Below the pieces are notes generated by a model. The model was not told the origin of the DNA, did no database searches, and was given only the letters and a program-made list of their open reading frames with translations. DNA of 18,624 bases from Opitutaceae bacterium. Its GTDB lineage: Bacteria > Verrucomicrobiota > Verrucomicrobiae > Opitutales > Opitutaceae. The stretch lies in contig JAISAX010000623.1 of assembly GCA_031266495.1 (NCBI GenBank), forward strand, positions 1 through 18,624, written 5' to 3'. Below, one piece after another: positions 8,642-14,725 of this stretch. The translations under genes were made by a program, and so were the position numbers. Every line of letters begins with the position of its first letter. Within the stretch, counting starts at the first letter, position 1.

Positions 8642-9904
8642 ATGGACCACCTTCTCGCCTACCCTCTCGACGCCCCCGGCGGCACGTTTCACGCCGTTAC
8701 CTCTCCCCTGGTCGAACCCGGTCGCGGCGAAATCCGGGTGCGCACGCTGCGAACCTCCGTCTGCCAGTCCGATGTCGTCATTTATCGCGTCGGGCTTCCC
8801 CGCATAAAAAGCTGGCCCGCGATCATCCTGCACGAAGCCAGTTGCGTGGTGGACGCGGTGGGCGCGGGCGTTGAAAAATTCCGCGTCGGCGACCTGGTTG
8901 GTCTCGGTTGCGACATCCCGTGCGGCGCGCCGGACTGCATTTATTGTGGCGAGCACGGCACCGGCGACTGGACGAGTTGCCCCGACACGCAGGCCACCGG
9001 CCACGAGTTCCCCGGCTTTGCCCGTTCTCACGCCATCTTGCCCGCGTGGTTTGTGAAACTCGGCCCCATCGCGCGCTTCCCCGAAAACTTCAACCCCGAC
9101 CACGCCTGCCAGCTCGAACCCCTGGCCTGCACGCTGGAAGGGCTGACGCGGGTGAATCACTGCATCGAAAACCGGATCGTCGTCCTCATCGGCGCCGGCT
9201 CGCAGAGCACGTATGCCCTCCAGTGCGCGCAAAAAATGGGCGCGTGCAAAATCATTCTCGTCAACCGCGGATCCGGGCGCCTCGGGCGAGTGCTGCGCGA
9301 TTTCGGCGACGGGCGCGTGGTCGGCCTGCGCTGGGACGAACATGTAGTGGAAAACGTATTTCGCGAGTGCCGCCCCTTCAACGAACCCCACTTCGTGATG
9401 GTCAACGCCCCGGCGCGGCCCGCCTACGAACTGGCCGTGAAACTCCTCGGCTGCGGCACGGTTCTCGACGGCCATGCGGGCGTCAAGGGAGCCGCCGGCA
9501 AACCGCGCATCGCGCACGAAATCGATCTCAACAACGACATCCATTACAAACTCCAGTGCTACCAGGCCACGCACGGCTCCGGCCCGCACGGCATCGCGCT
9601 GGCGCACCGCTTCCTCGTCGAAAACGCCTTCCCGAAACTCGACCTCATGACCAACGCCACCGAGCGTTTCCACCACACGCAAATCCGCGAGGCCATCGAA
9701 CGCGCCTCCGCCCCCGACAGCCTCAAGGTCATCATCGACTGGGAAGCCCCGCAACCGATCCATCAATCAGTCGAAGGTCAAAAGCCGGAAGGTCGAAAGT
9801 CACCAGCGGCTCCGCTACGCGGAGCATCTCTCAAGGATGGCCCGCTCCAGCGGGCCGCTGATGACCTTCGACCTTCGACCTTCCGACCTTCGACGGGGCG
9901 ATAG
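8642..9904 (+). CDS. Zinc-type medium-chain dehydrogenase (sugar/polyol dehydrogenase-like)
   Basis: 420 residues as written. Catalytic zinc ligands are apparent at Cys41 (TSVCQSD), His64-Glu65 (ILHEASC) and Glu159 (QLEP). A cysteine lobe (C94, C99, C102, C113) could hold the structural zinc. The Rossmann motif is GAGSQS (184-189), where most relatives have GxGxxG, so the last Gly is replaced by Ser. The family oxidises or reduces alcohol groups with NAD(P); a sugar or sugar-phosphate substrate is suggested by the GatD-like and isomerase genes downstream. The conserved fold probably ends near residue 372 (VIIDWEAP). Codons from about 377 to 420 are written by a palindromic repeat element, so the C-terminal tail is likely an acquired extension. 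Confidence 0.85.
   Translation: MDHLLAYPLDAPGGTFHAVTSPLVEPGRGEIRVRTLRTSVCQSDVVIYRVGLPRIKSWPAIILHEASCVVDAVGAGVEKFRVGDLVGLGCDIPCGAPDCIYCGEHGTGDWTSCPDTQATGHEFPGFARSHAILPAWFVKLGPIARFPENFNPDHACQLEPLACTLEGLTRVNHCIENRIVVLIGAGSQSTYALQCAQKMGACKIILVNRGSGRLGRVLRDFGDGRVVGLRWDEHVVENVFRECRPFNEPHFVMVNAPARPAYELAVKLLGCGTVLDGHAGVKGAAGKPRIAHEIDLNNDIHYKLQCYQATHGSGPHGIALAHRFLVENAFPKLDLMTNATERFHHTQIREAIERASAPDSLKVIIDWEAPQPIHQSVEGQKPEGRKSPAAPLRGASLKDGPLQRAADDLRPSTFRPSTGR
9770..9895. repeat. Palindromic heptamer-repeat element with two internal hairpins
   Basis: The left arm (9770-9809) and right arm (9854-9895) are inverted copies built from degenerate GTCGAAG heptamers. Between them lie two perfect hairpins: GCTCCGC-TAC-GCGGAGC (9808-9824) and GGCCCGCT-CC-AGCGGGCC (9839-9856). 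The whole unit can fold into a cruciform. It overlaps the 3' end of the dehydrogenase gene and is followed 9 bases later by a C11 tract. Confidence 0.85.
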
Positions 9905-9915
9905 CCCCCCCCCCC
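9905..9915 (+). repeat. Poly-C tract (C11) between two dehydrogenase genes
   Basis: Eleven C residues start immediately after the TAG stop of the upstream dehydrogenase, and C-rich sequence runs to about 9928. The next gene starts at 9942. Confidence 0.9.
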
Positions 9916-9941
9916 TCCCGCCCTCCCGCTGCCGATACGCC

Positions 9942-11066
9942 ATGCAAGCCCTCGTTCTCGAAGCCGACAAAAAACTCGTCCACGTCACCGGTCGCCCCGT
10001 GCCGCCGCCGCCCGACGGCGACGACGGACGCCCCCTGGCCAGCGCGCTCGTGCGCATCGCCGCGTGCGGCATCTGCGGCAGCGACATCCCGCGCGGCTTC
10101 GGAGGCAAAGCCTACCATTACCCGCTCGTCATGGGACACGAACTCAGCGGCGTGATCGAGGAGGCCGCGCCCGGCGGACGCCTCCCGGCGGGAACCCGCG
10201 TCACCGTTTTTCCACTACTCCCGGAAAACGCCGCCTCCGACCCCGCCTGCCAGACCGGCGACCACGCGCAGGCCGCCGCTTACGACTACTACGGCTCGCG
10301 GCGCGACGGCGCGTTTGCCGAATATCTCCGCGTCCCCGAATGGAACCTGTTTCCCGTCCCCGACGACGTGAACCTGCTCCACGCCGCCATGACCGAACCC
10401 GCCGCCGTCGCCCTCCACGGCGTCCGCCGCCTGCACTGCAAGGCCGGCGACGACGCCGCCGTTTTCGGCGCCGGCCCCATCGGCAACCTCGCCGCCCAAT
10501 GGCTGCGCATCCACGGCTGCTCCCGCGTGTTCGTCGTGGATGTGGACGAGCGCAAGCTGGACATCGCCGGAAAGATGAATTTCGGCGCGGCGCCGCTCAA
10601 CGCCGCCCGCCTCGATCCGGTGGCCGCCATTCTTGATGCGACCGGAGGGCGCGGCGTGCAGCGGAGCGTCGAAGCGTGCGGCCTGCCCCTGACCTTTCTT
10701 CAGGCCATAAAAGTCGCCGCCCGCTCCGGCGAAGTCCTCTTCATGGGCAACATCGCCGGGGAATTCAGAATCGGGGAAAAGGATTTTTCCGGCATCCTGC
10801 GCAAGGAACTCTCCATTTACGGCACATGGAACAGCAAGGTGGTGCCCCACGGCGCCGACGACTGGTCCACGGTGCTCAAGCATCTCGACCGCACCCTGCA
10901 TGTCGCCCCGCTCATCACCGACCGGTTGCCCCTCGCGGAAGGCCCCCGCGTCTTCGACGACATCGTCCACCGCCGCGGCTTTCACAACAAGGTCATCTTC
11001 GACATCAGCCCCGCCGACACCACCGGCGCCGCCGCAGCCGCGGGAACAGGAACAACGGAATCATGA
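9942..11066 (+). CDS. GatD-like zinc-binding alcohol/polyol-phosphate dehydrogenase
   Basis: 374 residues from ATG 9942. An upstream in-frame ATG would add 35 residues translated from the repeat and poly-C sequence. Motifs run in order: CGICGSDIPR (Cys45), MGHE (His66-Glu67), YGSRRDGAFAEY, TEPAAV (Glu152), Rossmann GAGPIG (176-181), and FSGILRKELSIYGTWNS. Several of these segments match the pattern of galactitol-1-phosphate 5-dehydrogenase (GatD). The four-cysteine structural zinc lobe normally found after FPLLP is missing; only Cys103 remains. The likely role is NAD-dependent oxidation of a polyol or polyol phosphate, with the exact substrate unknown. Its stop overlaps the next start by ATGA, so translational coupling to the isomerase is probable. 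Confidence 0.87.
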   Translation: MQALVLEADKKLVHVTGRPVPPPPDGDDGRPLASALVRIAACGICGSDIPRGFGGKAYHYPLVMGHELSGVIEEAAPGGRLPAGTRVTVFPLLPENAASDPACQTGDHAQAAAYDYYGSRRDGAFAEYLRVPEWNLFPVPDDVNLLHAAMTEPAAVALHGVRRLHCKAGDDAAVFGAGPIGNLAAQWLRIHGCSRVFVVDVDERKLDIAGKMNFGAAPLNAARLDPVAAILDATGGRGVQRSVEACGLPLTFLQAIKVAARSGEVLFMGNIAGEFRIGEKDFSGILRKELSIYGTWNSKVVPHGADDWSTVLKHLDRTLHVAPLITDRLPLAEGPRVFDDIVHRRGFHNKVIFDISPADTTGAAAAAGTGTTES

Positions 11067-12097
11067 AAACGGATACACGCAAAAAAAACTCCATCGCCCT
11101 CGGACTAAAGACCGACGCCATCGAAACCCGTTACAGTTTCCCCTGGCTGTTCGACCTGCTCGCGGAGGAGGGCGTCCGGCACGTGCAGGTTGGCTCGTTC
11201 TTTGAAATCTACACCCTGGAAGACGGGTGGTTTGAAAACCTCAAGGCCGAGGCGACCCAACGCGGGCTGATCCTGAAAAGCGTGTTCACCGCGCACCGCG
11301 AACTGGGCGGCTTCTTTTACGGCGACCCGTTCATGGAGCGCACCGCCCGTCGCGGTTGCGAGCGCCTCCTGCGCGCCGCCGCCCTGCTCGGCGCCGATTA
11401 CTGCGGCTGGAACCCCGGCGCCATTTATCGCGACCGCCCCGATTCCAAACCCGCCGGCCTCGCCTGCTTCCACCGCCACCTGCGCGAACTGATGCGCCAC
11501 GCCCACTCGCTCGGCCTCAAGGCAATCACTCTCGAACCGATGTCCTGCCTCGCCGAACCCCCTTCCACCCCGGACGAAATCCGGACGATGATGGAAACCG
11601 CCGCGGCGTATCACTGTGCTCACTACGACACCACGGTCCCCGTGTATCTCTGCGGCGACATCAGCCACGGGGTGGCGGACCGCGACCGCAAGGTTGTCCA
11701 CGGCAACCTTGAACTGTTCGAGTTTTCGATCCCCTGGATGGCGGAGTTTCACTTCAAAAATACCGACGCGATTTTCAACAGCACCTTCGGTTTCAACAAA
11801 GAGGAGCGGGCGCGAGGCATCGTGGACCTCGGGGAAATCCTCCGGCGGATCGAACGATCCGCGGACCGCTGGCCCGTTGACGACATTGTCGGATACCTGG
11901 AAATCAGCGGCCCCAAGATCGGCCGCGACTATTCCGATTACCGTCTCGGCAACGAACTCCGTGCCTCCCTGCGCGCCATCAAAAACGCCTTCGCCGAATA
12001 CGGCTCCGGAAGCGCGGCAGCCTCCGGCCCTCTCCTCTCCCTCCCCTCCCCCCCCCCTGCCCTCTGTCCTCTGCCTCCCGTCCCGTATGTCGCCTGA
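11063..12097 (+). CDS. Sugar phosphate isomerase/epimerase (xylose-isomerase-like TIM barrel)
   Basis: 344 residues as written. The AP-endonuclease-2/xylose-isomerase-like barrel is indicated by a regular run of metal-ligand motifs: Glu158 (LEPMSC), Asp199 and His202 (CGDISHG), His230 (EFHFKN) and Glu280 (YLEISGPK). Relatives are divalent-metal ketose 3-epimerases or aldose-ketose isomerases acting on free or phosphorylated sugars. It overlaps the GatD-like gene by 4 bases and completes a three-gene + strand unit. The fold ends at about residue 313. The remaining tail (314-344), rich in Ser, Pro and Leu, is encoded by a C/T-rich tract with a C10 run and heptamer-like repeats, and is unlikely to be part of the ancestral protein. 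Confidence 0.85.
   Translation: MKTDTRKKNSIALGLKTDAIETRYSFPWLFDLLAEEGVRHVQVGSFFEIYTLEDGWFENLKAEATQRGLILKSVFTAHRELGGFFYGDPFMERTARRGCERLLRAAALLGADYCGWNPGAIYRDRPDSKPAGLACFHRHLRELMRHAHSLGLKAITLEPMSCLAEPPSTPDEIRTMMETAAAYHCAHYDTTVPVYLCGDISHGVADRDRKVVHGNLELFEFSIPWMAEFHFKNTDAIFNSTFGFNKEERARGIVDLGEILRRIERSADRWPVDDIVGYLEISGPKIGRDYSDYRLGNELRASLRAIKNAFAEYGSGSAAASGPLLSLPSPPPALCPLPPVPYVA
12048..12057 (+). repeat. Poly-C tract (C10) in the isomerase 3' end
   Basis: A C10 run sits inside a pyrimidine-rich stretch (about 12028-12080). Just 3' of it, CCTCTGT, CCTCTGC and CTCCCGT follow one another with 7-base spacing. Losing one C here would move translation into the frame of the downstream PEP-CTERM gene, which is open from here to its ATG. 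Confidence 0.85.
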
Positions 12098-12251
12098 TAC
12101 TACATATGTTGATCATTCCCTTCCACGACGGCCAAAACACCACATTCCCGTTAACCTGAAACCAAATTTCTGCAACACGAGTAGCGAGCCGGTTCCCGGC
12201 CGAGCGCACGTATTCAGCACACCACAACAACTCGAAAAAACCCGAACCAAA

Positions 12252-13841
12252 ATGAAAACACGCACACAACCCGTCCGTTTGTTTGCCGGCCTCCCTGGCC
12301 GTTTCCTGTCCGCCGCCGCCAACATTGCCGCCCGCGCCCGCGCCCGCACCGCCGCGTTGACGTTGCCCGCCACCGCCGCCGCGGTTCTGTCGGCCATAAT
12401 CTTTTCTGCTCCCAATGTTTTTGCCGCAACCGATTTGCCGGTCGGGAACTCGACGGTTGCGTCCACGGCACAAACGATGTTCTGGACAGGTGGCAGCGGC
12501 GGCACGGTTGGCGCTCCCGGTAGCGGAAATTGGAATACGGCGGCGAACTGGTCGGTGTGGTCGGACGACAACTCGTCGTTTGTTGCCTCGAACAGCGCGC
12601 CAATCACAGGCACCAGCGGCAACAGACGGGATATGTATTTTGGCGGCTCCGGCGACACGCCCTATACCGCAACCAACAACATCAGCTCGGCGTTGACCGG
12701 CACGATGCTGGTTTATCGCTACTGGTATTTGGACAGCAGTGCGAGCGTCACAAACGTGATTACGGGAGGAGCGATAGTTTTCAGTTACACGACCCCGATT
12801 CTGTATCAGAACGGCAGCGGCGATTTTAACATTTCAAGCGATTATTGCTTCTCGAACACGCTCACGGTGAAGGGAAATGGCACGGGGACGATTGAGTTCA
12901 GCGGTCGCGCGGGGGGCGGACAAAACATCAACGGCGGCAGCATCGTGATTGCGTTGGAGCAACCAACTGCCACCGTTCGTTTTTCCTCCAACGAGAACAG
13001 CCGTCTGAACGTCGTTACGCTCAACAGCGGCACTCTTGATTTCACAACGCCGCGAACGTTTGAAAACAGTTATTACGCGGACTCGAAAATCGTTCTCAAC
13101 GGCGGCACCTTTCTCTCCTCCAACGGGACAACGGCGTCGGACACCCAACGCCGCACAATCCAGGTCAACGGCGCGTTCACGTTCGGCGGCGAGCAGGATT
13201 GGGGCACCGGCACGATGGCCGTCAACCTCAACAACAACGTCGCCATCACCGTCAACGCCGGCGGCTCGAACGGCGTGACAATCGCCGGCGTCATCTCCGA
13301 TGGTACCAGCGGCGACACGCTCACCCTCGCCGCGGGCAGCACCGGCACGCTCACCCTCGCCGCGCAAAACACCTACACCGGCGACACCGTCGTCAACGGC
13401 GGCACGCTCGCCATCGGTATCGACGAGGCCATTACCAACGCTTCCAACCTCGTCCTTGGCAGCGGCACCCTTGCCGTTGGCACCTTCACCGAAACCCTCG
13501 GCACGCTGACCCTGACGGCCAACTCCGCCATCACGCTCGACGAAGGCGGCTCGCTGACATTTGCCGACAGCACAACCAGCGAGTGGGGATCGTTTACCCT
13601 CAGCATTACCGGCACGGTCGCCGCCAACGGCATCCGCTTCGGCGCGGACGGCAACGGCCTGACCTCCGCGCAACTCGCCGCCATCACGATCAACGGTTCC
13701 GCCGTCGTCCTCGACACCAACGGCTATCTCCTCGCCGTCGCCGTGCCCGAACCCGCCACCATCACCGCGCTCCTGGGCGCAAGCGTCCTCGTTGCCGGAT
13801 CTCTCCTCGTTCATCGCCGCCGCCGTCGTAACGTCTCCTGA
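12252..13841 (+). CDS. PEP-CTERM-anchored beta-strand-repeat surface protein
   Basis: 529 residues from ATG 12252. The 154 bp upstream hold no gene and no clear ribosome binding site. Residues 1-59 form a long Ala/Arg-rich export signal ending near VFAATD. The mature protein is rich in Gly, Thr, Asn and Ser. It contains [17 protein letters not shown], the hallmark of the autotransporter-associated beta-strand repeat, and neighbouring degenerate repeats suggest a beta-helix. The C-terminus has VPEP at 498-501, a hydrophobic helix and an RRRRR cluster, which is the full PEP-CTERM sorting signal processed by exosortase-type enzymes. Family members are exported and associated with the envelope or exopolysaccharide. 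A role in holding polysaccharide near the secreted glycosidases is only a guess. No exosortase gene is in the window. Confidence 0.88.
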   Translation: MKTRTQPVRLFAGLPGRFLSAAANIAARARARTAALTLPATAAAVLSAIIFSAPNVFAATDLPVGNSTVASTAQTMFWTGGSGGTVGAPGSGNWNTAANWSVWSDDNSSFVASNSAPITGTSGNRRDMYFGGSGDTPYTATNNISSALTGTMLVYRYWYLDSSASVTNVITGGAIVFSYTTPILYQNGSGDFNISSDYCFSNTLTVKGNGTGTIEFSGRAGGGQNINGGSIVIALEQPTATVRFSSNENSRLNVVTLNSGTLDFTTPRTFENSYYADSKIVLNGGTFLSSNGTTASDTQRRTIQVNGAFTFGGEQDWGTGTMAVNLNNNVAITVNAGGSNGVTIAGVISDGTSGDTLTLAAGSTGTLTLAAQNTYTGDTVVNGGTLAIGIDEAITNASNLVLGSGTLAVGTFTETLGTLTLTANSAITLDEGGSLTFADSTTSEWGSFTLSITGTVAANGIRFGADGNGLTSAQLAAITINGSAVVLDTNGYLLAVAVPEPATITALLGASVLVAGSLLVHRRRRRNVS

Positions 13842-13865
13842 TTTCCCTGTGCGTTATCCGCAACT

Positions 13866-13893
13866 CCCCCCCCCCCCCCCACACACACACACA
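13866..13893 (+). repeat. Poly-C tract (C15) followed by an AC microsatellite
   Basis: Fifteen C residues are followed by about six AC units. The tract sits 24 bases after the PEP-CTERM stop codon and ends just before the pseudopilin ATG at 13898. It is the longest C run in the window. Confidence 0.92.
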
Positions 13894-13897
13894 TACC

Positions 13898-14701
13898 ATG
13901 GAAACAAATCTGTTCCACCGCCTTCACGCTGATCAGGTGCGTGAGGAATTTCCGATTCCCGATTTTCGATTTCCAAACGATCAGGCCGCTACATCCGCGA
14001 CCGCAACCCAACGGCATGGCAGCGCCCAATCGAAAATCGAGAATCCAAAATCGAAAATCAGCCGCGGCTTCACCTTGATCGAGTTGCTGACCGTCATCGC
14101 CATCATCGGCATCCTGGCCGCCATCATCATACCGACGGTCAGCCAGGTCCGCCAGTCCGCTCGCCGTGCCCAATGCTTCAGCAACCTGAAAAGCATCATG
14201 ACGGCCGCGCACCTGTATGCCAACGACAACAAAGGCAAATTTCCGCGGACCGCCGACCCGCTGCTTGGCACCTACAATGACGGCAAACCCAACCCGAATG
14301 GTCGCGGCCTGGTGGACCTGCTTTACGACTACCTGAACAAGGATTGCCGGGTGCTGTATTGCCCCGGCGTGGATGCCGGTTGCACCGCCACCTTCGAGTA
14401 TCAGAACGCGCGGACGGACGGCCAGCGGCTCGGGCGCATCGGTTACTATTGGCTCAATTCAGATTCCCTGACGGCCTTTAGCCTGAATCCTCCCCCCAAT
14501 CCCCAACTCCAGGAAGGCGAGTCCAGTCGCGTGCTGGTGACCTGCATCGTCAACCTGAGCAACGCGGGGAGACCGCACAAAGGAAACTTCAACATCGGCT
14601 TCGCGGACGGACACACCGGCACGCTCGGGAAAGGAAAAGGCATCGGCCCCGCCACCCTGGACAGCAGCACCATGCTCCTCAAAAAACAGACCCTCCCGTA
14701 A
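13898..14701 (+). CDS. Type II secretion/pilin-like pseudopilin with H-X9-DG C-terminus
   Basis: 267 residues. The prepilin peptidase site is [10 protein letters not shown], with cleavage between Gly57 and Phe58, Glu62 as the conserved position +5, and a hydrophobic helix to about residue 80. The C-terminal [15 protein letters not shown] contains His, nine residues, then Asp-Gly. This is the H-X9-DG motif common in Verrucomicrobia and Planctomycetes pseudopilins, which are often encoded in many copies beside secreted enzymes. The leader of 57 residues is far longer than the usual 5-30. Its middle is encoded by an inverted heptamer repeat, so the annotated start at 13898 may not be the native one; no internal ATG precedes the cleavage site. 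Its function is probably assembly of a pseudopilus or surface fibre rather than catalysis. Confidence 0.87.
   Translation: METNLFHRLHADQVREEFPIPDFRFPNDQAATSATATQRHGSAQSKIENPKSKISRGFTLIELLTVIAIIGILAAIIIPTVSQVRQSARRAQCFSNLKSIMTAAHLYANDNKGKFPRTADPLLGTYNDGKPNPNGRGLVDLLYDYLNKDCRVLYCPGVDAGCTATFEYQNARTDGQRLGRIGYYWLNSDSLTAFSLNPPPNPQLQEGESSRVLVTCIVNLSNAGRPHKGNFNIGFADGHTGTLGKGKGIGPATLDSSTMLLKKQTLP
13948..14060. repeat. Inverted heptamer-repeat element within the pseudopilin leader
   Basis: The left arm (about 13949-13975) and right arm (about 14029-14059) are built from degenerate GATTTTC/GAAAATC heptamers in opposite orientation and share GATTCYCGATTTTCGATT. In the pseudopilin frame the right arm encodes [12 protein letters not shown], immediately before the prepilin cleavage motif. 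The element is in the same class as those at 9770-9895 and 16992-17143, though the heptamer sequence differs. Confidence 0.75.
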
Positions 14702-14725
14702 GCATCAATTTTTCCACTACGCGAC

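Noticed and set aside
9770..9895. Cloverleaf-like fold considered as a tRNA or structured ncRNA gene
   Set aside because: There is no acceptor-stem/CCA logic or TPsiC-like motif, and the arms are simple heptamer repeats.
9837..9941. Earlier in-frame ATG for the GatD-like dehydrogenase
   Set aside because: The extra 35 residues would come from the palindromic repeat and poly-C tract, while ATG 9942 gives the normal N-terminus of the family.
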